A stretch of DNA of 64,000 nucleotides from an uncultured Eggerthella sp. GTDB lineage: Bacteria > Actinomycetota > Coriobacteriia > Coriobacteriales > Eggerthellaceae. The stretch spans positions 1 through 64,000 of the forward strand of contig UQML01000010.1 in the NCBI GenBank assembly GCA_900542265.1. The letters are read 5' to 3'. Below, one piece after another: positions 34,256-43,933 of the stretch (the first letter of the stretch is position 1; each line of letters begins with the position of its first letter). A program made the position numbers and the translations under genes. Under the pieces are notes generated by a model. The model was not told the DNA's origin. It was given only the letters and a program-made list of their open reading frames with translations, and ran no database searches.

Positions 34256-37200
34256 CTATTCAGATTCCTTAGTGCTTACATACGAAGCAGCAAACTCAGC
34301 AACACGTGCAACGATTTCATCTTTAGGAAGCACTTGAATATTGTTTGAAGGAAGAGAGTTCAAGAATTTCTTTCCATAGTACTTAGTTAGTAAGCGCTTA
34401 TCCGCCAATACAACTACACCTTCATCTGTTGCGGTTCTAATCAAACGTCCTACTGCCTGCTTTGTCTCAATTACTGCTGCAGGAAGTGAATAATGCGCCC
34501 AGGCACGATCATCAGCTAAGGCGCGCTCACAAGAAAGTGGATCAGTAGGTAGTCCAAAAGGAAGCTTAGGAATAATAACACCTTTCAAGGTAGCCCCTGG
34601 TGCATCAAAACCTTCCCAAAAACTCTTGAGAGCAAACAAACTTAAATGCTCATCTTTCAAAAAGTCATCACGAAGACCTTTAGTAGAAACACCCCACTTT
34701 TGACAAACAAGGCGCAAATCTTCCTCTTTAAGCGCTGGATTTACCTGGTCAAAGCATCGTTCCATATCTCGTCGGTTAGTAAACAGAGTGAGGAGTGAAC
34801 CGTGAAGAGCCAGGTGTAAACGCGTAAGTAACTCTTGCAATTCAGATAAATACTGAGGATCTTGAGGCTCAGGCATATCTTCAGGGATATAAATTCTCAT
34901 ATGACTATCAAAGTCATAGCTCGAGTCGACTTGGACAGTATTTGCCCGCGAATCAGGCGATTGGTTAAGCCCCATCGCCTGTTCAAATGAGTCAAACCCT
35001 TTATCTACTGAAAGAGTTGCAGAAGTATATATCACGCTATAGGTATTTTGATAGAGCGTCTCATTAAGCAACGTTCCAACATCAAGCGGTTGAACCGTAA
35101 AAACCTCATTCAATTTATCCTTTGCGCGGTTTAGACGCACACTTCTTACTTGGTTGCTGCTCTGATGAGAAAATACAGCTTCGAGTGCTTCTTGCACTTC
35201 GCGCAACTCAAGTGCCACAAGCGCGATTTCACGCTGTTCTGACGTTATTATCTCGAGCGACTCTAAATATGCAACGATATCACGTGCTGCTTTAATAAGA
35301 GTATCGAGCGTATTGTTAAGCGCTTGAGCGCATTCATTTACCCTAGCAAATACTGAGCTTTGTCTAATATCATCATTAAGCCAAAGCTCGCTATATTCAT
35401 ATCCGCTCTTTTTGCTCTGTGGGTCAAAGTACAACAAGTCCTTTGCGCGTAAACAAAACTCTTCTGCAGCCATAGCGTAAGCACCACCTGCCTTAAGAGC
35501 CTTGCTGATAAGAGCATCGAACAGATGTTTGGCCTCTGAGGTAATAGCTGTGTTTCGTTGTGCGCGCAAGAAAACGTTATGACGCGCCTCTTCAGATGCA
35601 ACTCGACGCACCAATGACCTGATTTGTTCTGATGCAAGACCTGTTGATAAAGCAGAACGAGCCTCATCCTCTGCGCCATGTGCCTCATCGACCGCCCAGA
35701 AACGAATAGGAGGAAGTAATTCTCCTTCATAACGGACATCCCAAAAGAGGAGTGAGTGATTAGTAACAACAACATCAGAGCGTTGAGCTTGATCGCGAGC
35801 TCCATGCACAAAACACGAACGTCCGTAAAATGGACATTTTCTCCGTAAGCATTCCGCACTTTTTGTAGAAATCTGCCATTTAGGAAGTGCTCGAAAATCA
35901 ATTTTGAGTGCATCCATATCATCAAAATCAGTTTGATCAATAAAAGACAAAAGACCTGCAAGTGCTGGTGCCTGATGAATTTGATTACCTTTAAACGTTA
36001 CAAATTGAGGACCTTGTTCAACAAGACGATTAATTTTGCGATTACATGGATAGTGCGTAAAACCCTTAAGCGGTGCATACGTAATATCAAGTGCACTCTG
36101 TAAAAGTGGCAACTCTTTATTAACTAGTTGATCAAGAAGAGCATTGGTCTTAGTTGCTACTCCAACTGTAATATTGTTATAGCGCGCTGCATAAGCCAAA
36201 GGCACCAAATAAGCCATGGATTTACCAACACCGGTACCTGCTTCTACTGCTAAGTTAGTAGATGTTGCAAGCGCATGATTAACTGCAAGCGCCATTTCAA
36301 TCTGTTCTTGACGCACCTCATAGGACTCATATAACGTACCAACAAGTCCATCAGGAGCAAAAGCAGCTTCAATTTCCTCATCGGTCGCAAAGCGTAACGT
36401 CACTGGTTGGTCAGCTTCTGGAATAAGTGTTTCACGTGAAACACTGTTACTCTCATCAGTATGAACTTGTGTCAAATTGCTGTCAGAAGTATCCGACTCA
36501 TAGATGGGCGTCCCATCTGGATTAATGCCCACGATGATTGTTTCACGTGAAACAATTTCATCAGCAAGCTCCTGAACTGCATAAACACTGTCAATCAATA
36601 CCTGCTCGCCAGTTCGTTGCTCATCAAGAACAGTATCATCATAGGCGGAAGCATTATTAGCAACATGCTCTGCATGGATAAAAGCATCATGTCGCACTTG
36701 TTCGATTTCATTGTTGACCGCTGCTGATCGTGATTTTCGTAAACTATAAGCAGGAGCCTCATCGTTGGCTAATTGCTTAAACACAAAAGAGGTATTCCAC
36801 TCATCAATTGTTGTCATATCAGCAATATGAGCAACAAGAGCAGGAGGCATATTGGCTACTCCAGCAAGTAGGATACGATATACCAAACAAGTTGAAACAA
36901 CATCATCATCAGCACGATGCGTAGAATCAGGACCACCAAACGCACGCACAAGATCAAGAAGCCGGTGCGAGCTAAAACGGGGGAGCGCAATACGTGCTAA
37001 ATCAAGTGAGTCAATCCACACATTCTCTTGCAGTGGTTCACCTTCAAGTGTTTTAGTGACAAAGGTTCTATCAAACGCTGCATTATGCGCCACAAGCGGC
37101 ACGTCGCCCACAAATTCAACAAGCTTACGCAATGCTTCAGCAGGTGTGGGAGCATCAGCAACGTGCTCCTGAGTAATATGGGTCAAATGGGTGATTTCAT

Positions 37201-37474
37201 CCGGAATAGTCTGCCCAGGGTTCACAAACGTGATATACCAATCAACGATTTCACCATTATGCATACGTGCAGCTGCAATCTGAATTAATTCATCGTGATT
37301 AAATGAAAATCCTGTTGTTTCAGTATCAATAACAACTACATCCTCAAGTACGCCAAAATCATGGCTTTGCGCATATTCAGCAAGCCCCTTATAGCGTTCA
37401 ATCACACGTTGAGGAGTGTTTTCTAAGATATAGTCCTTGAGATGTGGTATGGAGTATGTACAATCATTTTTCAT
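34256..37474 (-). CDS. dinG: DinG-family helicase with N-terminal DEDDh exonuclease
   Basis: A 1072-residue fusion. Residues 45-210 form a DnaQ-like 3'-5' exonuclease (VIDTETTGF, then HNAAFDRTF and HRADDDV for the DEDDh site). Residues 370-1072 form an XPD/DinG superfamily 2 helicase: Walker A EAGTGVGKS (411-419), DEAH box AVDEAHGAEDEA, TNHSLLFWD, and late VGRLIRTATDEG. Cysteines at CNRK, CLRRKC and CFVHG could hold the iron-sulfur cluster of XPD-like helicases. It probably resolves R-loops or damaged forks. The linker (about 300-355) encodes VSRET twice, because two parS sites lie there in frame. Confidence 0.9.
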   Translation of the reverse strand: MKNDCTYSIPHLKDYILENTPQRVIERYKGLAEYAQSHDFGVLEDVVVIDTETTGFSFNHDELIQIAAARMHNGEIVDWYITFVNPGQTIPDEITHLTHITQEHVADAPTPAEALRKLVEFVGDVPLVAHNAAFDRTFVTKTLEGEPLQENVWIDSLDLARIALPRFSSHRLLDLVRAFGGPDSTHRADDDVVSTCLVYRILLAGVANMPPALVAHIADMTTIDEWNTSFVFKQLANDEAPAYSLRKSRSAAVNNEIEQVRHDAFIHAEHVANNASAYDDTVLDEQRTGEQVLIDSVYAVQELADEIVSRETIIVGINPDGTPIYESDTSDSNLTQVHTDESNSVSRETLIPEADQPVTLRFATDEEIEAAFAPDGLVGTLYESYEVRQEQIEMALAVNHALATSTNLAVEAGTGVGKSMAYLVPLAYAARYNNITVGVATKTNALLDQLVNKELPLLQSALDITYAPLKGFTHYPCNRKINRLVEQGPQFVTFKGNQIHQAPALAGLLSFIDQTDFDDMDALKIDFRALPKWQISTKSAECLRRKCPFYGRSCFVHGARDQAQRSDVVVTNHSLLFWDVRYEGELLPPIRFWAVDEAHGAEDEARSALSTGLASEQIRSLVRRVASEEARHNVFLRAQRNTAITSEAKHLFDALISKALKAGGAYAMAAEEFCLRAKDLLYFDPQSKKSGYEYSELWLNDDIRQSSVFARVNECAQALNNTLDTLIKAARDIVAYLESLEIITSEQREIALVALELREVQEALEAVFSHQSSNQVRSVRLNRAKDKLNEVFTVQPLDVGTLLNETLYQNTYSVIYTSATLSVDKGFDSFEQAMGLNQSPDSRANTVQVDSSYDFDSHMRIYIPEDMPEPQDPQYLSELQELLTRLHLALHGSLLTLFTNRRDMERCFDQVNPALKEEDLRLVCQKWGVSTKGLRDDFLKDEHLSLFALKSFWEGFDAPGATLKGVIIPKLPFGLPTDPLSCERALADDRAWAHYSLPAAVIETKQAVGRLIRTATDEGVVVLADKRLLTKYYGKKFLNSLPSNNIQVLPKDEIVARVAEFAASYVSTKESE
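36428..36443. other. parS site (perfect), inside dinG
   Basis: TGTTTCACGTGAAACA matches the 16-bp bacterial parS consensus exactly and extends to a 20-bp palindrome. In the minus-strand dinG frame it encodes VSRET of the interdomain linker. ParB, encoded at 40385-41881, is the expected ligand. Confidence 0.92.
36539..36554. other. parS site (perfect), inside dinG
   Basis: A second exact TGTTTCACGTGAAACA, 111 bp from the first. It also encodes VSRET in the DinG linker and extends to a 20-bp palindrome. Confidence 0.92.
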
Positions 37475-37540
37475 AGACTTAAGCCTATCATTGCTTGCGT
37501 ATTATTGCGGCCAACTTTCGCAAAGATTCGAGGAGAAACC

Positions 37541-38185
37541 ATGGCAGATATTGGATATTACGGAACGTATATCAAGTTTATGACTGAAGACAAGCGTACT
37601 GCTTCAGGATTCTTAGGTGCTGACAATATGGTAGGCGACCGATTTACTATCGAATCTGAATATGACGATGGAGTGCGTACAGGATATATCGTCAATCCCT
37701 TTGGTATCAAAATGGGCACTGTAGATGACAAAATCCTCGACAAAGTCGAAGTCCTAAAAGCAAAAGGGTGGACAGTAACAGCACTTCTTGTATTCGTCGC
37801 TTTTACTGAAGAGCCACAACCCGGTTACTATTGGGGAGAACTCGCCCTTATTGCGTATGATCCCAAATATGAAGCCGCTTTCTCTAATTGGATTTCGCTC
37901 GTAAGTAAAAAACTTGGATCAGGCGTGCGTCCTGATCTTAAACTAGGCTCCAAAGGGTTTAACCAAGTTGTAGAAAGCGATGGGTCTTGGTTCCCAAGCG
38001 GACGTCACCAACTTCCTCCTAAACAAAAAGGCACTGCGATTGTTAAATCTGAGCGCTCGAGCACTGAGCGATTAGTCGATCAAGCACGTAAAAACAATAT
38101 CGGCTGCACTATTGCAGGATGGGCGTTTATCCTCGTTTTAGTCGCTTTACTCGTCTATATCATTCATATCTGCGGTGTATTCTAG
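37541..38185 (+). CDS. Membrane-anchored protein of unknown function
   Basis: A 214-residue protein. Residues 1-125 form a compact beta-rich domain (KRTASGFLGADNMVGDRFTI, then GYIVNPFGIKMGTVD) that I do not recognise with confidence; a HIRAN-like fold is one possibility. A polar linker follows and a single C-terminal helix at about 188-211 (IAGWAFILVLVALLVYIIHI) leaves the domain in the cytoplasm. ATG 37541 has AGGAG; the longer frame overlaps the dinG start. It is divergent from dinG and its stop overlaps the stop of convergent ddl by 4 nt. Confidence 0.75.
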   Translation: MADIGYYGTYIKFMTEDKRTASGFLGADNMVGDRFTIESEYDDGVRTGYIVNPFGIKMGTVDDKILDKVEVLKAKGWTVTALLVFVAFTEEPQPGYYWGELALIAYDPKYEAAFSNWISLVSKKLGSGVRPDLKLGSKGFNQVVESDGSWFPSGRHQLPPKQKGTAIVKSERSSTERLVDQARKNNIGCTIAGWAFILVLVALLVYIIHICGVF

Positions 38186-39117
38186 GCAAGAGCATTCTCA
38201 ATCATCATAGTACACACTTCGCTAAATGAAATACCATCAGCACGAGCTGCATCAGGAAGTAGTGATGTAGCAGTCATACCAGGAATGGTGTTAGTCTCTA
38301 ATACCCAGAAAAGTCCCTGGTTATCCCTAATTAAATCTGTACGAGAAACTCCTTTGCAGCCAAGCGCTTGATGCGCTGCAAGCGCTAACCCCTGTGCTTG
38401 CGCTGTCTGTTCTGGAGCAAGAGGAGCAGGACAAATATGCTCCGACCCACCTACCGCATACTTTGATTCAAAGTCATAAAACTCATTCATAGGAACAATT
38501 TGAATCACAGGTAGTGCTTTTGCTTGCTCATTTCCTAGTACTGCAATGGTGTACTCATCGCCAGCTATAAACGTTTCAGCAAGAGCATGGCTATCAATTT
38601 CAAAAACCGACTTGATAGCTTCAGTAATTTCATCGGCACTATGGCAAATATACACACCTAAAGCTGAGCCCTCAGTAGTGGCTTTAATAACACAATCAAC
38701 ACCTACTTGGTCGATAATAGCAGCAGCCGTCAAACCATCTTCAGCAGCAAACTCAATCGATTTTGGAGTACGAATACCAAACCGTTCGTACATCACTTTA
38801 GCACGTGCTTTATCGAGCGCCGTGGCGCTTGACCACACGCCAGACCCAGTATAAGGAAGGTCGATTGTCTCTAAGAAGCCCTGAATAGTTCCGTCTTCGC
38901 CATATTTACCATGCAGCGCAATAAACGCCACATCAAAATTCTCTTCAATCAGACGTACGAGATCGTGTCTATCCGCTGGATCAAGTACGGTCACTATAAA
39001 GCCAGCCTCAATAAGTGCCACCTGGACACCTTTGCCTGATGATAAGGATATTTCGCGCTCTCCGCTTTTACCACCGCAAAGAAGGGCAACACGGGTTTTT
39101 TGAGGAATAATAGCCAT
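38182..39117 (-). CDS. ddl: D-alanine--D-alanine ligase
   Basis: A 311-residue ATP-grasp ligase that makes D-Ala-D-Ala for peptidoglycan. Visible features are the N-terminal GGKSGEREISLSSG, the HGKYGEDGTIQGFLE motif, ATP-grasp GSALGVYI-type loop, the metal-binding end ETNTIPGMT and the DLIRD stretch. The length is normal. The start at 39117 has AAGGAAG upstream. It is divergent from rlmN and convergent with the membrane protein gene. The active-site loop YTGSG contains the Tyr associated with D-Ala (vancomycin-sensitive) ligases. Confidence 0.93.
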   Translation of the reverse strand: MAIIPQKTRVALLCGGKSGEREISLSSGKGVQVALIEAGFIVTVLDPADRHDLVRLIEENFDVAFIALHGKYGEDGTIQGFLETIDLPYTGSGVWSSATALDKARAKVMYERFGIRTPKSIEFAAEDGLTAAAIIDQVGVDCVIKATTEGSALGVYICHSADEITEAIKSVFEIDSHALAETFIAGDEYTIAVLGNEQAKALPVIQIVPMNEFYDFESKYAVGGSEHICPAPLAPEQTAQAQGLALAAHQALGCKGVSRTDLIRDNQGLFWVLETNTIPGMTATSLLPDAARADGISFSEVCTMMIENALA

Positions 39118-39219
39118 ATTCTGCTTCCTTTTAAGCGTTTAAATACATTTAAGTTATAGGTAACCATCGGTCGCAATGAGTATATCAAAGCGACCGTCAA
39201 CCTGAGTATAATAGCCATC

Positions 39220-40263
39220 ATGAAATCTATTACGACATATCCTCTCACAGAGATTAAAAATCTCTTACAAGACCTTGGACAGCCATCCTTTCGTGCTCAA
39301 CAGCTCATTGATTGGATCTATGTTAAAGGGGCTACAAGCTATGACGCAATGACAAACTTACCTCAAACGTTACGCACTCTATTAAGTGAGCATTACCCTT
39401 TACATGCTCCTCGCATTATTGATAAGCAGATATCTCATGATGGTACACGTAAGTATGTTTTGGAATTTGACGATGGGGTGAAAGTTGAAACGGTTGGCAT
39501 ACCATCGTTTGATACTACTCCTGAAGGAGATCCTAAACATCTTACGGTATGTTTTTCAACCCAAGCAGGATGTCCTATGCAGTGCGCTTTTTGCGCTACA
39601 GGGGCAGAAGGATTAACTCGAAACCTTTCTTCAGGAGAGATGATTCTTCAAATTATTACGGTGCAAAATGATTTCCAAACCCGTGTTTCTCACGTTGTTG
39701 CCATGGGGCAGGGAGAACCGTTTTTAAACTATGATGCCACCCTTGAAGCGCTTCGTTTTATGAACGCAAAAAAGGGACTTGAAATTGGCGCGCGTCATAT
39801 CACCGTATCAACCTGTGGGGTAATTCCAGGGATTGATCGCTTTGCTCAGGAACCTGAACAATTCACGCTCGCAGTTTCTCTGCATTCTGCTCAACAAGCT
39901 ATTCGTGATGAGCTTATGCCACAATGCACGCGCTGGCCACTTTCTGATCTTAAAGAAGCGTTATGTTCTTATGTTGATAAGACTAATCGTCGCGTATCTC
40001 TTGAATACCTTATGATCAAAGATCTCAATGACACACCTGAAGCTCTACAATCACTCTATGACTTTGCTGATGGTCTTCTTTCTCACATTAATTTAATTCC
40101 TTTCAATTCAGTTGATCATTGCTCTTATCAACCAAGCACTGAAGCGACCATTATTCAATTTCAAAAAGCATTAACGCGTGTAGGTATTGAAACTACAATT
40201 CGCAACTCACGCGGATCAGATATTGCCGGCGCTTGCGGTCAATTAAAGAACAAATTACGCTAA
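39220..40263 (+). CDS. rlmN: Dual-specificity RNA methyltransferase RlmN
   Basis: A 347-residue radical SAM enzyme that makes 2-methyladenosine at A2503 of 23S rRNA and A37 of tRNA. The cluster motif is GCPMQCAFCATG (CX3CX2C) near residue 120, and the methyl-carrying cysteine is expected in the final GACGQL. It follows a divergent promoter with ddl and ends at a strong hairpin (40275-40301). Confidence 0.94.
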   Translation: MKSITTYPLTEIKNLLQDLGQPSFRAQQLIDWIYVKGATSYDAMTNLPQTLRTLLSEHYPLHAPRIIDKQISHDGTRKYVLEFDDGVKVETVGIPSFDTTPEGDPKHLTVCFSTQAGCPMQCAFCATGAEGLTRNLSSGEMILQIITVQNDFQTRVSHVVAMGQGEPFLNYDATLEALRFMNAKKGLEIGARHITVSTCGVIPGIDRFAQEPEQFTLAVSLHSAQQAIRDELMPQCTRWPLSDLKEALCSYVDKTNRRVSLEYLMIKDLNDTPEALQSLYDFADGLLSHINLIPFNSVDHCSYQPSTEATIIQFQKALTRVGIETTIRNSRGSDIAGACGQLKNKLR

Positions 40264-40274
40264 TAAATAGCGAC

Positions 40275-40301
40275 AACCCCTTAGAGCGATTCTAAGGGGT
40301 T
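40275..40301. terminator. Terminator between rlmN and parB
   Basis: AACCCCTTAGA and TCTAAGGGGTT form an 11-bp perfect stem with loop GCGAT, 12 nt after the rlmN stop. It lies between convergent genes and probably serves both. Confidence 0.75.
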
Positions 40302-40384
40302 ATAAGCCGTAGGTTTTATTATTTTGTAGAGTTATTCGACTTAATTGTTAATCTCGTCTCAGATTTGATTTCAGCAAGCCGTTT

Positions 40385-41881
40385 TTAAGCCTCTTTCGCG
40401 TGAGAAATTGCCTCAACAATTCTCATAAGATCTTCTTCTGTCTCAAATGGAATCTCGATCTTATTCTTACCTTGAACCGTCTTGACGCGCACTGGTGTTT
40501 CAAGAAGACGTGTTAAACCGCGTGCAGCCTTTTTAAAACTAGGCGGAGCAGGTTGACGTTTTGAAGGCTTGCCTTGTGCTGCTTCTTTTCCAGCAAGAAG
40601 ACGAGCGATAGATTCAGCCTCACGTACAGAAAGTTTTTCTTCCATCAACTTCTTAGTTAACGTCTTACGTCCTTCAGGTGAGGGAATAGATAAAATTGCA
40701 CGCGCATGACCAGCGGTGATTTTTTCCTCAAAAAGAAGTTGCTGCGCTTCTTCAGGTAACTCAAGTAAACGAAGAGCATTTGCAATAGTAGAGCGTCCTT
40801 TAGAAACCGTTTGAGCAACCTCAGATTGCGTCATACCCTTACGCTCCATAAGGCGCTTATAACCATAAGCTTCTTCAATAGGATTAAGATCAGAACGCTG
40901 AATATTTTCAATTAATGCCAATTCGAGCGCTTTATCACTGTCAGCAGACCAATAACGTACCGGGATTGTTTCCATCCCTAATAACTTACAGGCCTGATAA
41001 CGACGCTCACCCGCGATGATCTCGTAGGTTTCACCACGTTTGCGAACTAGAATAGGTTGTAAGAGTCCGTCACGTTTAATTGATGCTGCTAACTCAGCAA
41101 TTTCATCTTTCTTAAAGCTTGTACGAGGTTGGTCAGGATTTGGTTTAATCTTTACCAGCGCAACTTCTCCTACTTCACCTTTTTCATCGGTTTTTTTAGT
41201 AGGGGTAGGAGTGGCTACTTTAGCTTTAGCCGCTTCTGCTTGTGCTTTAATGCTTCCCATTTCAGGTTCAGGGTTTGATTGCGCAGATGGCTGTGTTGGT
41301 TTCTGTGAAACATTACTGGTTGATGCTACCGTCGGTTTTGGCGATGGGGTGGCAACAGCACTAGAAGTTGGCGTAGATGATGACTGAGTAGTTTTGGTCT
41401 GTGCTTGAGCTTGAACTTGTGCCTCTGACTGTGCCTCACGAGCAGCTTTTGCGCTTCGAGATGCTGCAAGAGACTCAGTTAAACTTGGTTTTAAAGGCTT
41501 TTTCTTAGGACCTACCGCACTCCGCTGTGGCTGAGGACGACGTGCCTCACGCTCAACAACTTTCGCATTTTCAAGCGCCTCATCGCTAAAAATAATATCA
41601 TGTGCCTCTTCAATAACAGGCTTCTCTTTCGGAGTATCAGTTTGAGAAGAAGGGGATTGTTGTGTTGATTTATCGACCGCACTTGAGTTTTCTACACTCG
41701 TTTGAGCTGATGTAGGGGTCGTTTGAGTAGTAGCTGCTTGCTTTGTCTCTGCAGTCTGAGTAGGCTCAGGCTTACGCTCTGGCTTTGGTTCAGGTTGAGA
41801 AACAGGAGCTGTTGGCTCAGCAGCATCAAATAGAGCATTTAAGCCGCGACCAAGTCCGCTTTTTTGCTTAGGTTTAGCCAC
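40385..41881 (-). CDS. parB: Chromosome-partitioning protein ParB
   Basis: A 498-residue ParB/Spo0J, much longer than the usual 280-330. Residues 7-19 (KSGLGRGLNALFD) are the ParA-stimulating N-terminal motif. A roughly 220-residue Gln/Thr/Ser/Pro-rich linker follows, then the CTP-binding domain with GERRYQA (291-297) and ENIQRSDLNP, the helix-turn-helix (MTQSEVAQTVSKGRSTIANA) and the dimerisation domain. It binds the parS sites in this window and slides as a clamp. Its start overlaps the parA stop by 8 nt. Confidence 0.95.
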   Translation of the reverse strand: MAKPKQKSGLGRGLNALFDAAEPTAPVSQPEPKPERKPEPTQTAETKQAATTQTTPTSAQTSVENSSAVDKSTQQSPSSQTDTPKEKPVIEEAHDIIFSDEALENAKVVEREARRPQPQRSAVGPKKKPLKPSLTESLAASRSAKAAREAQSEAQVQAQAQTKTTQSSSTPTSSAVATPSPKPTVASTSNVSQKPTQPSAQSNPEPEMGSIKAQAEAAKAKVATPTPTKKTDEKGEVGEVALVKIKPNPDQPRTSFKKDEIAELAASIKRDGLLQPILVRKRGETYEIIAGERRYQACKLLGMETIPVRYWSADSDKALELALIENIQRSDLNPIEEAYGYKRLMERKGMTQSEVAQTVSKGRSTIANALRLLELPEEAQQLLFEEKITAGHARAILSIPSPEGRKTLTKKLMEEKLSVREAESIARLLAGKEAAQGKPSKRQPAPPSFKKAARGLTRLLETPVRVKTVQGKNKIEIPFETEEDLMRIVEAISHAKEA

Positions 41882-42932
41882 GAGCGATCACCTCTTTTGC
41901 TAGTTCAAGATAAGCATCGGCACCTTTGGTACCGGGAGCAAATTCAATAATTGATTGTCCATAACTAGGAGCTTCCGAAAGTTTTACAGAACGGGGAATC
42001 ATAACATCAAAGACCGCAGGTCCAAAGTATTGACGTACCTCATCTGCAACATTATTAGAGAGATTAGTGCGTCCATCATACATTGTGAGCACAATTCCAA
42101 AGATATCAAGACTTGGATTTAGGATACTTTTGACACGTTTCATTGAATCGAGAAGTTTTGTCACACCTTCAAGGGCATAAAACTCACACTGAATAGGAAC
42201 AAGTAACTTATCAGCCGCAACAAGAGCATTAATGGTTAACAATCCAAGCGATGGGGGGCAATCGACAAGAATATAGTCATAACGCCCACGAAGTGAACCT
42301 AAGGCATTTTTAAGTCGATTTTCACGAGCCATTTCATTAACAAGTTCAACTTCAGCACCTGCCAGATTGATAGTTGAGGGTAAAACATCAACCCCTGGAG
42401 TAACACCAGCTAAAATTACCTCTTCTACTTCAGTATCACCTAAGAGAACATCATAAACACATGCCTCTACATCACGCTTATCAATACCAAGACCACTCGT
42501 TGCATTTCCTTGCGGATCAAGATCAACAAGTAACACTTCTTTTCCCATAAAACCAAGAGCGGCAGCCAAATTAACTGCTGTTGTTGATTTACCTACACCA
42601 CCTTTTTGATTAATGATGGCAAAAATCTTGGTTTGTCCTATAACGTGATTAACAGGAGGTTTCTCTCGATATGGAACATAATGAGGACCAAAGTCTTCTT
42701 CCTCATCTTCCTCTACGGATTCAACCACTTCAACTTCAACTAGTTCTTGTGGTACTTCTCGCTCAATAACAACAGCCTCTTCATTAAGTTCATCTAATGA
42801 AGCTGATGTTTGAGCACCATCCACGTCTTTTGGCTCTTCTTGCTCTGATTGCTTTTTAGTTGTATCAGATGATTGATGAGTGGGAGTCGCTGATGGATTT
42901 AAACTTTGTTTCAGATTCCCAAAAAAGCCCAC
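41874..42932 (-). CDS. parA: Chromosome-partitioning ATPase ParA
   Basis: A 352-residue ParA/Soj ATPase. An acidic, low-complexity extension of about 100 residues precedes the core, which has the deviant Walker A KGGVGKST (110-117), VDLDPQGNATSGLG and VDCPPSLGLL. It powers movement of ParB-parS complexes along the nucleoid. It is translationally coupled to parB by an 8-nt overlap. The extension is absent from most ParA proteins. Confidence 0.95.
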   Translation of the reverse strand: MGFFGNLKQSLNPSATPTHQSSDTTKKQSEQEEPKDVDGAQTSASLDELNEEAVVIEREVPQELVEVEVVESVEEDEEEDFGPHYVPYREKPPVNHVIGQTKIFAIINQKGGVGKSTTAVNLAAALGFMGKEVLLVDLDPQGNATSGLGIDKRDVEACVYDVLLGDTEVEEVILAGVTPGVDVLPSTINLAGAEVELVNEMARENRLKNALGSLRGRYDYILVDCPPSLGLLTINALVAADKLLVPIQCEFYALEGVTKLLDSMKRVKSILNPSLDIFGIVLTMYDGRTNLSNNVADEVRQYFGPAVFDVMIPRSVKLSEAPSYGQSIIEFAPGTKGADAYLELAKEVIARG

Positions 42933-43122
42933 GAGAGCTCCTTTCTAGATATGTTGGGTCTGATTATAGCGAATTCCCTATAAAACTAAATCACCTAGTT
43001 GGACTTTTTAGGGGAGAAAACCAAAGTATTGTAGGAAATCACCTAATTTATACGTTGTAGTATGCACGGTTAGTCTTATATGAGTTTAAAGAAAGTTTGA
43101 TATAACTCTGATACAAAAAGAG

Positions 43123-43154
43123 AACCCTTATGTTTCACGTGAAACATAAGGGTT
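43123..43154. terminator. Hairpin terminator of rsmG that contains a perfect parS
   Basis: A 32-bp perfect palindrome: parS TGTTTCACGTGAAACA at 43131-43146 flanked by AACCCTTA/TAAGGGTT. Read on the minus strand after rsmG, the hairpin is followed by CTCTTTTTG, so it also looks like a rho-independent terminator. The 283-nt spacer 42933-43215 otherwise holds the parA promoter region. Confidence 0.85.
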
Positions 43155-43215
43155 TGTTTACCTTACTCAGTTACTGTTAAACGTATGTTTTAGAATTATA
43201 AAACACTCATAAAAA

Positions 43216-43887
43216 CTAATATGGCTTTTTTTGTGCCATACCTATGCGGCGTGGTAATGTCACTTGAGGATCTGCAATTTTTTCAAACACTAGTATTGAA
43301 CGATGAGTCTCACTATCTGATAAAACTAGCTCTCGTTGACTAATTAATTGCATCCCAAGGAGTTTTTGCAGTTCTTCCGCATGAGAAACTTCTTCTTCAC
43401 TTGGTTGTCCTTTATAACAAACAAGATAACCTCCCTTTTGTAAAAGGGGTGCAGCTAACTCTAATAATGAAGGAAGAGAAGAGAGAGCACGTGCAGTGAT
43501 AACAGCAGCTGATTCTGGTTCTTGTTGTGCTAACTCCTCAGCACGACCAGTATATGTTCTGATGTGATTAGTGAGGTTGAGTTCGGTAATAATGCGATCA
43601 AGTGCTTTAATTTTTTTACCTACTGAATCAACAAGAAGAGTTTCTCGTCCTGTTATAATCGCTAATGGAATCCCAGGAAATCCACCACCCGTACCTAAAT
43701 CAATTAATCGCCCAACAGGCGCTTGCGATACTTCAGGGATCCCTTGCAATGAATCTTCTATATGAAGAAGTTGTCCTTGCTCCCAATCAATAATGCGAGT
43801 GAGGTTAGTAATTGTATTCTCTTGAATAACAAGCTCTAAATGTTTATCGAGCAGCTTACGCTGCTCGATAGTGGGATTTATATCCAT
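43216..43887 (-). CDS. rsmG: 16S rRNA (guanine-527-N7)-methyltransferase RsmG
   Basis: A 223-residue SAM-dependent methyltransferase (GidB). The SAM motif is LIDLGTGGGFPGIPLAI near residue 62, followed by LLVDSVGKKIKAL and ITARALSSL. It modifies G527 in the 530 loop of 16S rRNA; loss gives low-level streptomycin resistance in other bacteria. It lies between two parS sites in the conserved khpB-rsmG-parA-parB order. Confidence 0.94.
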   Translation of the reverse strand: MDINPTIEQRKLLDKHLELVIQENTITNLTRIIDWEQGQLLHIEDSLQGIPEVSQAPVGRLIDLGTGGGFPGIPLAIITGRETLLVDSVGKKIKALDRIITELNLTNHIRTYTGRAEELAQQEPESAAVITARALSSLPSLLELAAPLLQKGGYLVCYKGQPSEEEVSHAEELQKLLGMQLISQRELVLSDSETHRSILVFEKIADPQVTLPRRIGMAQKKPY

Positions 43888-43913
43888 GTATATTCCAATC
43901 TAAATAAGCGTGA

Positions 43914-43933
43914 AATGTTTCACGTGAAACATT
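43914..43933. other. parS site (perfect) between khpB and rsmG
   Basis: Exact TGTTTCACGTGAAACA at 43916-43931 within a 20-bp palindrome. It overlaps the khpB stop codon and lies 26 nt from the rsmG start. Confidence 0.92.
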
